Both the position numbers and the translations under genes were made by a program. Of a stretch of DNA of 43,597 nucleotides, positions 33,201-39,219 are shown in pieces. Origin of the DNA: a virus; IMG/VR virus record IMGVR_UViG_3300008108_000423, positions 1 through 43,597 of that record; one strand, given 5' to 3'. Positions within the stretch are counted from its first letter, which is position 1. Every line of letters starts with the position of its first letter. The notes under the pieces were generated by a model, which ran no database searches, was not told where the DNA came from, and saw only the letters and a list, made by a program, of their open reading frames with translations.

Positions 33201-33382
33201 CTTGCATTAACTAAGTCTTGTAATTCAGTAGTATATTTAGCAGTGGCACTACTTTGAAATTTATTATTTTTATTTACCGCAATTGTAAATGCGTTTATTT
33301 GTTGTTGTAAAGCCTTTAATTGGGCAGCGGCATTACCCGTATTGATCTCAATATCAATAATACCCTTGGCTACATCAGCCAC
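27266..33382 (-). CDS. Tail tape measure protein
   Basis: The tape measure sets tail length and is ejected ahead of the DNA. The 2038 residues include a phage minor tail/TP901 core (about 200-400; AVAFKKVYGDIFTTPAELQG, VKDTVGLAAQAAAAGRRNKD, DVKDMAVFLAAMQEGGVSAE) and hydrophobic segments near 545-570 (FIALATIITGLVIPAGTMFF) and 1130-1200. A long coiled coil spans about 1640-1890. A motif with consensus LTPGEFVVxK occurs three times, near residues 704, 1050 and 1944. With roughly 0.15 nm per residue, a tail near 300 nm would be expected; this is an estimate. The start is GTG at 33382 with GAGGTG eight bases upstream, overlapping the chaperone stop (TAGTG). Confidence 0.95.
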   Translation of the reverse strand: MADVAKGIIDIEINTGNAAAQLKALQQQINAFTIAVNKNNKFQSSATAKYTTELQDLVNASRFFTAETVKMKTSAGALDATLRKGQATLGQFFNAKFNRNSALFAETMGLAAERSRTLQTQFIATTGASRGMQEALAIRPLAAFSSEMAIATQRSQILTSMFKQGTTQLINFGKNVQWAGRQLMVGFTLPLTVFGSTAGKTFMELERQAVAFKKVYGDIFTTPAELQGNMDAVMALGKEYTKYGIAVKDTVGLAAQAAAAGRRNKDLTDAVTQATRLSTLGQMDQNQALDTTIALQSAFRLSGQELADTVNFLNMVENQTVVSLQDLAAAIPRVAPVIKGLGGDVKDMAVFLAAMQEGGVSAEQGANALKSGLGSLINPTKQAKEMLAGFNINLDAIVQRNRGDLMGTVMDFATALQTLDEFSRQQALEQVFGKFQYARLGALFENIVRDGSQASQVIDTMAFSSEQLRQTAERELSVIEQSFGVQLTAAIEKFKLAIAPIGQLFVQLAIPVVNFLTKIVEGFNNLPDFSKKFIALATIITGLVIPAGTMFFGLLMNLSGTLAKLLQSLGIFSKGLMKGGVVGGIQAVTQSMKYMSLEEIDAAIAAKQLGSATMSANDAFRAQVSAAEGARAAVRNLGDTYSYLINRMAEAASLSKFTFAAPGTALQTAQARSRNIKGAFPRRFATGGQVPGTGNQDTVPAMLTPGEFVVTKDATRSIGTKFLERLNMGGVAGYFGGGDVIENKRNLDILAQEAVERSGIGVRPGKLSPSQARMFGPPLELTHLGSGGDFVKPSGLTGGQEKIFNKVGKFATQQEGFTAFLPRSINQALRNSVGSGVKASDLLSYLRNTPAGQTFGPLDQVLGKTGRGTGSDRVQAAMVRKLELMVKTGRGDELLFDKHVGPIYQRAIKKLYPETYSLLKRPMQWRADTKEIYNKIGISKPTDIESPRTITNLRAKGLVVLNKGKKLAGDITKDQKSQFIKNLPKGSIGVYRNKSGKVNFIGRDGSIVGASYTGGANIPAALSGLRNILVTKNKGGDINSSGTQAALLTPGEFVVNKDAAARNRPFLDALNAGKVKNFQQGTRKERNQRYQNITGRTVGQARMAAIGSRVGGGIGGAAFTGFLAGPALQSSSNQAVSAIGKVVTGASIAASAFQVLGPVLRVLATRLPFLTNPVGLVITAFMATSGLLSIVVNKELKKVADAGAAMTRAMYGSTENIEAMAESFGRTTTRQRLAETRASRAGGGISAEAQQFSTQYIQSDAGKKLLADIEKVRAAGGDAALAIRNQVSKAVVAGAITPDEAEAIAKDIGLALNDQSLAIDAVGKISKLFGPNGELLENNILQIAAEISPKFNLSDIITLAQQQVEEGNFISKLFGIEENQVRENVANNINEILKGANENIAASMDVLTTQYEDGEISFTKYQEGIKQQTDLINKNTTKAIDSFAQYLGKTDAELKNLYDRNKFGNLRTQESKAVVKFFDDQRKAAEQSLVGVGQGFESSIVDAVFTGLADGDVLKATEYFNQLTTGNIDKDLVDKIVKALTDKGLIEAANAFRNYITPQVTSRAPDGVKPPVTFQEEDPPGSGGEKSKIQILEESIKQTKEYSAALSVLVKRGLSPEAAANLDAATAIELVKKKRLDLVKAVNQQAAAQRVLQNIVKGEDERQVDILEAQTDAIDANIEAVQDQIDAINKLNDADQRQLTVRNKALEDLSKKEENVNKSYNARIDALNRVKEANAQVAQQEKNRLDLASALTSGDIAAAAQAALTMTEDFAQGQIDNTQAELELQRQREIDALTTSVNGQLLTRQQIESQIDSINQRMYERDLQTWPLQDQIKNLESQREVIARQIEATQLRIRARQIEEEARVGRLVGYYKDIAKYINQAANRKYDPTAANAGGVIKKAFGGFLKYTSNEPAPGMAMGGKMKKYAVGNIVPGLGNTDRVPALLTPGEFVVRKSVAAENMDMLKALNGDVFPSIKGTGSSVELGSVAPTTSTINNTPVYTYNVNVNVPNTDASPEEIANVVVGKLRRMTDTNLRSNRL

Positions 33383-34052
33383 TAACTAATCACCTCGTAA
33401 TCTAACCCATGACCAATCCCAAAGCCTTTTTGCTTTGCAGCAACACCTTGCAGTGCCACTATGTCATTAGGGTTAGAGGTTTTTCCATTGCTGAAAACCC
33501 TTGCCTTTAGTGCTTCCCAAGCATCGTGAGACGACTTAGAATTTTTATCTAAATCTATTCCTTTTAGTGAAGCAAGGAACTTTTTGTTTTCATATTCTTC
33601 TTCTCTTTTAGTAGTTAGTATTTCTACTAATTCAGGTAGAGATAAAGAATTCTCCAGTTCCTCGTAATTCTTCCAAAGTCCTAGAAGAAATACTTTAGAT
33701 TCTATCTCGGCGAGATCTAGTTCTGACCAACTAGAGCCGCCGCTAGTGCGTTTGGGTCGTTCAACTTAATTCCTGCAGCCACTTCAATTACTTTATAAAC
33801 TGTTGGTAAATCAATAAGTTCTTCTAATTTTGCTTTATCTGCTATTTCAGGCTTGTATTGCTTCATAGCAATTGCAGCACAACTTAAAAGCAAATCCATT
33901 GATTTAATATTGTCTTCAGCAATTGACGTGTCTGATATTTTTTGAAACTCTTTCATAAAATCTCTCAATAGAGAAATTTTTAAAGGTTTCATTGTTACTT
34001 TCGTACCGTCTTGTAATTCAACTTCTACAATTTCATAGACACTTGTTGCCAT
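33382..34052 (-). CDS. Tail assembly chaperone, long form made by -1 frameshift
   Basis: The long product shares its N-terminus with 33717..34052 and then shifts to the -1 frame at CCCAAAC (33750-33756). It continues KRTSGGSSWSELDLAEIESK, then VFLLGLWKNYEELENSLSLP and KKFLASLKGIDLDKN, and ends at the TAG overlapping the tape measure start. This is the layout of lambda G/GT proteins, where the extension binds the tape measure during tail assembly. The -1 frame has no stop between the slip site and 33382. No second gene start is needed to explain the 334-base interval. A downstream stimulatory structure was not identified. Confidence 0.88.
33717..34052 (-). CDS. Tail assembly chaperone, short form (lambda gpG-like)
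   Basis: The unshifted product has 111 residues. It is a small mixed alpha/beta protein (VEVELQDGTKVTMKPLKISL, then LLRDFMKEFQKISD, LLLSCAAIAMKQYKPEIADK and YKVIEVAAGIKLNDPNALAA) and ends at 33717. It lies between the major tail protein and the tape measure, the standard chaperone position. AAGGAGGAT lies four bases before the ATG. A promoter (34078..34106) behind the major tail terminator would give it its own transcript. Short and long forms in a fixed ratio are typical of this system. Confidence 0.88.
   Translation of the reverse strand: MATSVYEIVEVELQDGTKVTMKPLKISLLRDFMKEFQKISDTSIAEDNIKSMDLLLSCAAIAMKQYKPEIADKAKLEELIDLPTVYKVIEVAAGIKLNDPNALAAALVGQN
33750..33756 (-). other. -1 ribosomal frameshift slippery heptamer CCCAAAC
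   Basis: Read on the minus strand in the frame of the short chaperone, the site is (GA)C CCA AAC. It is a perfect X-XXY-YYZ heptamer with X=C, Y=A and Z=C. Slipping one base back joins the 111-residue frame to the open -1 frame that ends at 33382. It lies 11 codons before the stop of the short form. Confidence 0.85.
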
Positions 34053-34077
34053 TTATCCTCCTTAAGGACATAGTAAA

Positions 34078-34106
34078 ATTATAGCACAAAACCCACCTCT
34101 CGACAA
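34078..34106 (-). promoter_or_regulatory. Sigma-70-like promoter for chaperone and tape measure genes
   Basis: On the minus strand TTGTCG (34106-34101; four of six matches to TTGACA) is separated by 17 bases from TATAAT (34083-34078). TG lies one base upstream of the -10, making it extended. The -35 lies in the loop of the terminator at 34088..34116, so the two elements are interleaved. A leader of about 20 bases with AAGGAGGAT follows. Confidence 0.6.
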
Positions 34107-34116
34107 GAGAGATGGG
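34088..34116 (-). terminator. Terminator after the major tail protein gene
   Basis: A 10-bp stem (34092-34101 with 34107-34116) contains one G-U wobble when read as minus-strand RNA and has a five-base loop. TTTTG follows on the minus strand. It lies 22 bases behind the major tail stop. The short T run suggests partial termination. Confidence 0.7.
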
Positions 34117-34138
34117 CTAAGTGTCTATTTAATTGTTT

Positions 34139-34822
34139 TTAACCACGTACGCGATCTACGATTTTACCGTATGATCCATTTGATGCTGGAAGTAGACGGA
34201 ATGATACTTCGAACATTGATGGTTCGTCACGTTTTGCAGATACTGTTACACTTTCAATTGAGAGTGCACGGTGTGCTACATATACGCGTTCTACTGCTGA
34301 TGCACCAGTTGCGTCTGGGTCTCCAGATCCTGGTCCGATTGCAACGATTGCTCGTTCAACTGGAACAGATCCTAGTTCTCCAGAGTTTAAGACTAGTGTA
34401 TCTTCAGTTGCACCATCGTATTTATCTGTACTTGGAGCAGCGATTGCTAACAATAAGTTTTCAAGTGTTGCTTCAGCAAATGCTGTTGCCATGTTAACTT
34501 GCATACCTTGTTTGTAAAGTTTTGCAACGTCTAGCAATTGATCAACTTGGACTTCACCGAAGTCTGGTTGGAATTGTAATTCCAAACCGTTCATGGTGTA
34601 ACCTACGTTGTTATAATCAGATGATGCTTCCATTGTGTCTGCGAACGGTGTTCCAGATACGAATGAAGGAATTCCTGATACGCTACCTGAACCAGTAAAG
34701 TTATAAACTGCTGCTGATCCAGAACCTTGTGAGTACTTCAAGGCACCTTTGCCACCTGTTCCTTTTGATACGAACAGACGAGCGGCACCTACGATAATTT
34801 GGTTGCTGTTACCTAATGCCAT
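34139..34822 (-). CDS. Major tail (tube) protein
   Basis: The 227-residue protein is in the major tail position: just after the tail terminator candidate and before the chaperones. It is beta-rich and begins MALGNSNQIIVGAARLFVSK, a common start for tube proteins of actinophages. It continues with MNGLELQFQPDFGEVQVDQL and ends with a strand pair (VTVSAKRDEPSMFEVSFRLL). The gene has noticeably higher GC and more regular codons than its neighbours, as for highly expressed genes. AAGGAAGGTG precedes the ATG. It is followed by its own terminator, which would limit expression of downstream genes. Confidence 0.87.
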   Translation of the reverse strand: MALGNSNQIIVGAARLFVSKGTGGKGALKYSQGSGSAAVYNFTGSGSVSGIPSFVSGTPFADTMEASSDYNNVGYTMNGLELQFQPDFGEVQVDQLLDVAKLYKQGMQVNMATAFAEATLENLLLAIAAPSTDKYDGATEDTLVLNSGELGSVPVERAIVAIGPGSGDPDATGASAVERVYVAHRALSIESVTVSAKRDEPSMFEVSFRLLPASNGSYGKIVDRVRG

Positions 34823-34893
34823 ATTTTATTTCACCTTCCTTGTTTTTAGGAAAAGTGGGGCGATTTCCTCAATACTAATTATATACCTATTTA

Positions 34894-35478
34894 TTACTCA
34901 TTATATTGCTTAGAATGATAGTCATATTTGATAATAAGATCTCTAGATGGTCTATATTCCATTAAATCAGATACATCTTGTTGACTTTCTGCATACCCTG
35001 ACTGAAACACATTGATACAGTGAAAACTATACTTAAATAAGTCTGGATAGGTAGATTCATCATAGTCTCTTAATGTTCCAGCAAATTGATTTATATCTTG
35101 TGCTGCGGTATCTTCTCTATCTAAAATTGCTGTGATAAGACTTGTTAGGTTGATTGTTACTCCATATCTATCTGCACCGTTAGGAGCATCTCCATATAAA
35201 GACCCACCATAAATTGTATATCTCATTTGCTCACTTTTTATAGGATAAAAATACTTATATGATCCTGTTCTTACTTTTGTAAACTTATCAAATATAATAT
35301 ATGGTAAATCATTCTCTAATATATCAGGAGGAATATTTCCTGCACCCGCTGGGAAAAATGGTATAAAGTCTGGACCACCTACGGTCTTAGGGTATAGGTT
35401 ATAAAAGGCTGGTGCCTGAGTTTTAAACTGTTCCCAAACATATTCATTAATAATGTTTTCTGGTCTATAAATCTTCAT
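34894..35478 (-). CDS. Tail terminator / tail completion protein candidate
   Basis: The 194-residue protein lies directly before the major tail gene, where the tail terminator is normally encoded. It has a mixed alpha/beta pattern typical of that fold: PYIIFDKFTKVRTGSYKYFY, then SEQMRYTIYGGSLY, GVTINLTSLITAILDREDTA, and a late strand in KYSFHCINVFQSGYAES. The ATG overlaps the previous gene by four bases (ATGA). The role is inferred from order and fold pattern. Confidence 0.68.
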   Translation of the reverse strand: MKIYRPENIINEYVWEQFKTQAPAFYNLYPKTVGGPDFIPFFPAGAGNIPPDILENDLPYIIFDKFTKVRTGSYKYFYPIKSEQMRYTIYGGSLYGDAPNGADRYGVTINLTSLITAILDREDTAAQDINQFAGTLRDYDESTYPDLFKYSFHCINVFQSGYAESQQDVSDLMEYRPSRDLIIKYDYHSKQYNE

Positions 35479-36170
35479 CGTCTACCACCTGGTCCTTTTA
35501 CGATCCAAGATAATGCTGCTTGTTTTCCTATTGATCTTGCATTTCTATTTTTAGCAGCACTTCTAAATTTATTACTATATTCTTTAGGGTTAGAAAAGTG
35601 TTTATAAAATCCTATTGAGTCCAAGTATACATTAGTAAAATATATCCCATAAAACTCATTGAATGCTCTAACAAAAGATCCTCTTGTTGCAGCACCTCCT
35701 GGGTTTGCTATTACGATAGGACCACTTCTAAAAAACTCTTCTCCATCCACTTCAAAAAACAATGCTTTGGCATTAACTTCATTTATAACTACCTCTATTC
35801 CTTCTTCCATTACTCTTGCTTTATCAAAAAATTCTTGATCACTATTTGGCGGGGTTGTATCGGAATACAAAAACTCTGCAGATACTAATGCATTATTACC
35901 TTTTAAAGCAGATGTTAGTTCAAATAGTCTTCCACCAGGGTTTCCAACTTGACCCCATTCATATACGTGGTGTAGCATTCCAGGATGTGATCTAGCAAGG
36001 CCGTCTAGATAATCGTAGAAAACATCTATTGATTCATCTGCTATATTCTTAGTTATTTTCTTTTGGTTTCTTTTTAACTCTGTTGTAAAGCCATCTGTAT
36101 ATTGAACAACATTCTTTAAAACTTGTGAGACATTATTAACATTTATTTTTGCTGTAATCATGATTCCCAC
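35475..36170 (-). CDS. Neck protein candidate (HK97 gp10-like position)
   Basis: This 231-residue protein begins with a long amphipathic region (VNNVSQVLKNVVQYTDGFTT, ELKRNQKKITKNIADESIDV), continues with a small beta domain (FFRSGPIVIANPGGAATRGS) and ends with a basic tail (AAKNRNARSIGKQAALSWIV). The N-terminal pattern and the place between head-closure and tail-terminator genes fit HK97 gp10-like neck proteins. It overlaps both neighbours (13 and 4 bases). The specific role is inferred. Confidence 0.65.
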   Translation of the reverse strand: MGIMITAKINVNNVSQVLKNVVQYTDGFTTELKRNQKKITKNIADESIDVFYDYLDGLARSHPGMLHHVYEWGQVGNPGGRLFELTSALKGNNALVSAEFLYSDTTPPNSDQEFFDKARVMEEGIEVVINEVNAKALFFEVDGEEFFRSGPIVIANPGGAATRGSFVRAFNEFYGIYFTNVYLDSIGFYKHFSNPKEYSNKFRSAAKNRNARSIGKQAALSWIVKGPGGRR

Positions 36171-36631
36171 TTTTGCACTTGAGACTTACTTATGTACAGT
36201 CTAAAATGTCTTAGATTATGGTTATAGTCAAATGTAGGTACTATAGTTTTAACTTCATATTTAGTATTTACTACCCCTGCTGAATTAACTAAGTTTTGAC
36301 CATTGATCCATACATAGGCTCCAGATGGATCTTTTATGTTTGTTACTGATATAGACGTAATAGGATGATAAATTCCACTACTATCTTGTCTTAGATCTTG
36401 TTTAGTTCTTAAAAATGCATTTGAGTCATAGATAAAGTCTGTACCTTTTGTTCTAAGTTCTCCATTAAAGCCTCTTGTAGACAATTCACTAATAATTGAA
36501 CAATCTATTGTTCTATCGTATACCCATGTTTTAGATATATTGCCGTAGTCTTGTTGTCTAGTTGTAGCATAGTATACATCTGCTGTCATTGGAAATAATA
36601 AGTCGTCAAGACTAGATGTCTCTAAAATCAT
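36158..36631 (-). CDS. Head closure (stopper) protein candidate
   Basis: The 157-residue beta-rich product (MTADVYYATTRQQDYGNISK, then DRTIDCSIISELSTRGFNGE and YHPITSISVTNIKDPSGAY) follows the adaptor gene. This is the place where the head-closure protein (SPP1 gp16-like) is encoded in siphoviruses. The TADVYYATTRQQDYGNISKT start is typical of that fold, which opens with a strand describing a plate-like beta barrel. It is coupled by TAATG to the adaptor. The assignment is by order and fold pattern. Confidence 0.65.
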   Translation of the reverse strand: MILETSSLDDLLFPMTADVYYATTRQQDYGNISKTWVYDRTIDCSIISELSTRGFNGELRTKGTDFIYDSNAFLRTKQDLRQDSSGIYHPITSISVTNIKDPSGAYVWINGQNLVNSAGVVNTKYEVKTIVPTFDYNHNLRHFRLYISKSQVQKWES

Positions 36632-37518
36632 TACAACACCCCGATACGAAGCCTGTTTCTGTACTTCTCCAAAATTTTATCTACAAACATATTGCCAGTT
36701 CCAGTACTTGGATTTTTAGCAAACTTAATCTTAAAGTCTTCATTATCAAATGATTCAATATATCTGTTTATATATTTTAGATTATCGTTTTTAATATCTT
36801 GTATTAATAATTCACATGCTTCTTGTATGTCTTGAGGAACAACTTTATATCCAAAGTCTCCGTCAATTGTATATTCGGCATTTTCAGCAAATTGAACATC
36901 TAGATATCTTTCCATCCATACCTGTCTATAATTGACTTTATTCTCTGGTGTTTCATCGTCTACGTTAGTTATTGATGTGCCATCTTTTGTAATTGCATAA
37001 ACAACGTCATTTGCACTAGCACTTAGGCTAGAATCATATTGTAAATCTTGATTTTCATATACTTTATAAATCTTGTATATTTTTTCATCTATTGGCAAAT
37101 AGTCGGATCCATTTCCAACCACTGTTTTTTCTTTACGAAGGAATGGAAACCCTTGAGTTTGTGAGTCTATAATATATCTTGCTAGTCTTTCATATTCAAT
37201 TTCTTTTCCATCAGTAATGCTCAATGCAGAGGCTACTGTGTCTAAATTGCAATATGGTCTTATGATTTCAATATTCGTTAAAATTACTGTATCACCAATA
37301 GAGTTTTTAACTGATGCTGCTAGCGATCCAGTATAGTTTAAATATTTTGAGTCAAGGCTAAATGATACTGCTCCAGATATTGTGGTTGCTGATGCTGAGA
37401 ATGTTTCACCTGTATATAGGTCTTCATAGTCTAATGTATATGTTCCACTTGGAGAAATTGTAAAAGTGGCTGTTAGGCCAGTAACTTTTTTATATTGTCT
37501 TTCATTTAATATTTCCAT
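36631..37518 (-). CDS. Head-tail adaptor with an extra N-terminal beta domain
   Basis: The C-terminal 190 residues have the helical adaptor (connector) pattern: CNLDTVASALSITDGKEIEY, YERLARYIIDSQTQ, VVPQDIQEACELLIQDIKND and a basic end. Such proteins bind the portal exit and link it to the neck. The first 85 residues form a beta-sandwich-like addition (TATFTISPSGTYTLDYEDLY, GAVSFSLDSKYLNYTGSLAA) that resembles an Ig-like or decoration domain. This addition makes the protein longer than usual for the family. The gene follows the capsid terminator and has a separate extended -10 promoter with AAGGAGGA in its leader. Confidence 0.75.
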   Translation of the reverse strand: MEILNERQYKKVTGLTATFTISPSGTYTLDYEDLYTGETFSASATTISGAVSFSLDSKYLNYTGSLAASVKNSIGDTVILTNIEIIRPYCNLDTVASALSITDGKEIEYERLARYIIDSQTQGFPFLRKEKTVVGNGSDYLPIDEKIYKIYKVYENQDLQYDSSLSASANDVVYAITKDGTSITNVDDETPENKVNYRQVWMERYLDVQFAENAEYTIDGDFGYKVVPQDIQEACELLIQDIKNDNLKYINRYIESFDNEDFKIKFAKNPSTGTGNMFVDKILEKYRNRLRIGVL

Positions 37519-37542
37519 AATAAATAAAATTCCTCCTTACTA

Positions 37543-37551
37543 ATTATATCA
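37543..37551 (-). promoter_or_regulatory. Extended -10 promoter for the connector/neck genes
   Basis: TGA-TATAAT (37551 to 37543, minus strand) lies four bases behind the T tract of the capsid terminator. It is followed by a short leader carrying AAGGAGGA (37538-37531) and the adaptor ATG at 37518. No matching -35 was found, as is usual for extended -10 promoters. Confidence 0.6.
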
Positions 37552-37555
37552 TTGT

Positions 37556-37594
37556 AAAAAGATTGAAGGGAGGATATTTTACTATCCCCCCTTC
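37556..37594 (-). terminator. Strong Rho-independent terminator after the major capsid gene
   Basis: A 12-bp stem (37583-37594 with 37565-37576) has one G-U wobble in minus-strand RNA and a six-base loop (GTAAAA). After a short AATC it is followed by TTTTT (37560-37556). It begins 18 bases behind the capsid stop and is the strongest terminator in the window. Confidence 0.85.
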
Positions 37595-37611
37595 TGTGAA
37601 CTAAAAGTTAA

Positions 37612-38601
37612 TTAGTTCTTTGAGAATGCAACTGCATCTGTTTCTTCGATTTGAACACCAAAACGTAAGAAAGTTGTATATTCTACAGTGTCTTTCTTAG
37701 GTTGGAATTCGCGATGTACAGTAATGTCTCTTTGGAATCCCCAAATACGGTTTTCTGGGAATGTCAATGAGATATAGTCTGCTGGCATCAAAGGAACTTC
37801 AACTAGAGGAATTCCTAGTACACGGTATGTAACAGGTGCACCTAATGTTTGTGGTGCTACTCCGTCAATAACGCGTTCTACGATTCTTTCTGATGGCAAG
37901 TTACCGCTTGAGCCGAGACCATTGATGATATCTGCTACTGTTTCGCTAGAAGCGTAGAATTTCATTGCACCGCGTGATGCACGATACTTACGTGGCATTG
38001 CAAGAACTAATGCTTGCAAATCTTCCACGGTTGTACCAAATGTACCACCAGCATCGTTACCAGTTTGTTCTTTTACATAGAAACCTTCCAAAATGTTAAG
38101 GAATGAGTTTGTACCAGAACCTGTACCGTTGATAGCAAGATCTTCAAGATCGTTTGCAAATGCACGAGTCATTGTGCGAACTAAGTGATCTTCTAATCCT
38201 GCACCTTCGATGTTGTCTTCAAGTGCTTCTGTTGATACTTCCCAGTCAAGACGGATTTTCTTTGTAGAAAGTTCCACCTTTGTGAAAGTAACACCAGCGT
38301 TGGTGTATGTTGCGTCTGCTTGTGCAGCAGCACGGATAACACGTTCTCCAACGTTTAACTTCTCTAGTTCTGCTGAGTTGGCACGCATTGTTACACGGCG
38401 ACCATCACGAGCAAGAACTTGTTGTTCGAAAATATATTCGATAAATTGAGCAGATTGTTCTGGATTTAAGATACCGCCACCATCGGCTGGTGATGCTGTA
38501 CCTGCAGGTCCTAGGTTTGCTGAAGGAGTTGATACTCCACCAATTCCACCTGAAACGATTGATCCAGTTGCTGCTGATTTTTCTAAAATTTCTTCTGACA
38601 T
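37612..38601 (-). CDS. Major capsid protein (HK97 fold)
   Basis: The 329-residue protein is the main shell subunit. It has the HK97-fold order: an N-terminal glycine/alanine-rich arm (residues 1-45), then E-loop (VTFTKVELSTKKIRLDWEVS), spine helix (LEDHLVRTMTRAFANDLEDL), P-domain (FGTTVEDLQALVLAMPRKYR) and A-domain (YRVLGIPLVEVPLMPADYIS, then GFQRDITVHREFQPKKDTVE). The arm lacks a long delta domain, so scaffolding must come from another protein, and the nested product at 38626..39219 is the candidate. GGGAGGTGA lies seven bases before the ATG. The gene is GC-richer than its neighbours, fitting high expression, and is bounded by its own terminator. Confidence 0.93.
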   Translation of the reverse strand: MSEEILEKSAATGSIVSGGIGGVSTPSANLGPAGTASPADGGGILNPEQSAQFIEYIFEQQVLARDGRRVTMRANSAELEKLNVGERVIRAAAQADATYTNAGVTFTKVELSTKKIRLDWEVSTEALEDNIEGAGLEDHLVRTMTRAFANDLEDLAINGTGSGTNSFLNILEGFYVKEQTGNDAGGTFGTTVEDLQALVLAMPRKYRASRGAMKFYASSETVADIINGLGSSGNLPSERIVERVIDGVAPQTLGAPVTYRVLGIPLVEVPLMPADYISLTFPENRIWGFQRDITVHREFQPKKDTVEYTTFLRFGVQIEETDAVAFSKN

Positions 38602-38608
38602 AATTTTT

Positions 38609-38617
38609 TCACCTCCC
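38609..38617 (-). promoter_or_regulatory. Strong ribosome-binding site of the major capsid gene
   Basis: GGGAGGTGA on the minus strand is a near-full complement of the 16S anti-Shine-Dalgarno, seven bases from the ATG at 38601. It is among the strongest sites in the window and decides the capsid start. Confidence 0.8.
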
Positions 38618-38625
38618 AGTGAATG

Positions 38626-39219
38626 TTAACGATAGAGGTCAGCGGAATTGAGGAAACGCCCGCCCCACATCGACCTTTTTTGTATTTTGTTTTCCTGCAC
38701 GACCCCGCCGAGGTCGCCAGACTTGCGGATAGCGGTATCATCTTCTAGTGAGTCAACACGCTTTCCAAACTCTTCTGCGTTGTTTTTCATTGTTGTAACT
38801 TCCTCGTTTACTTTTGCAACGCTTTTTTGCAATTCGGCAATTTGATCATTAATTGATTTTACAGTTGCCACTAAATCTCCAACTGCTGCAGTAACGGACT
38901 TGCTAACTTCTTCAACAGAAGTTTTGACTGTTTCAACAGCCTTTGCCAAGTCAGCATCTTTGCTCTCTTCAGCAGGAGTGGTGGCATCTTCAACTACAGT
39001 ATCAGATTTTTCAACTGCTTCTGCTGCTGCTTCTGCTGGTGCTTCTGCTGCTGCTTCTGCTGGTGCTTCTGCTGCTGCTTCTGCTGGTGCTTCTGCTGCT
39101 GCTTCTGCTGGTGCTTCTGCTGCTACTTCTGCTTCTGCTGTTTCAGACTCAACGATTTCATCTACAACGACTACTTCGTCTTCAACTGCCTTAGTTACTT
39201 CTTTTTCTGTATTTGCCAT
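38626..39219 (-). CDS. Nested in-frame scaffold protein from an internal start
   Basis: An ATG at 39219 (M374 of the protease) follows AAAGGAGGGG with a six-base spacer, far better than chance in this AT-rich DNA. It would express a 197-residue scaffold: MANTEKEVTKAVEDE, an Ala/Glu/Pro repeat arm, a coiled coil and a basic C-terminus. The arrangement copies lambda C/Nu3, where scaffold is the C-terminal part of the protease gene read from an internal start. It would supply excess scaffold over protease. The capsid protein itself carries no scaffold domain. Expression is predicted, not shown. Confidence 0.72.
   Translation of the reverse strand: MANTEKEVTKAVEDEVVVVDEIVESETAEAEVAAEAPAEAAAEAPAEAAAEAPAEAAAEAPAEAAAEAVEKSDTVVEDATTPAEESKDADLAKAVETVKTSVEEVSKSVTAAVGDLVATVKSINDQIAELQKSVAKVNEEVTTMKNNAEEFGKRVDSLEDDTAIRKSGDLGGVVQENKIQKRSMWGGRFLNSADLYR

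Noticed and set aside
34878-34883. TATAAT before the major tail gene as a promoter
   Set aside because: No TGn extension and no recognisable -35 at a proper distance; such boxes are expected by chance in AT-rich DNA.
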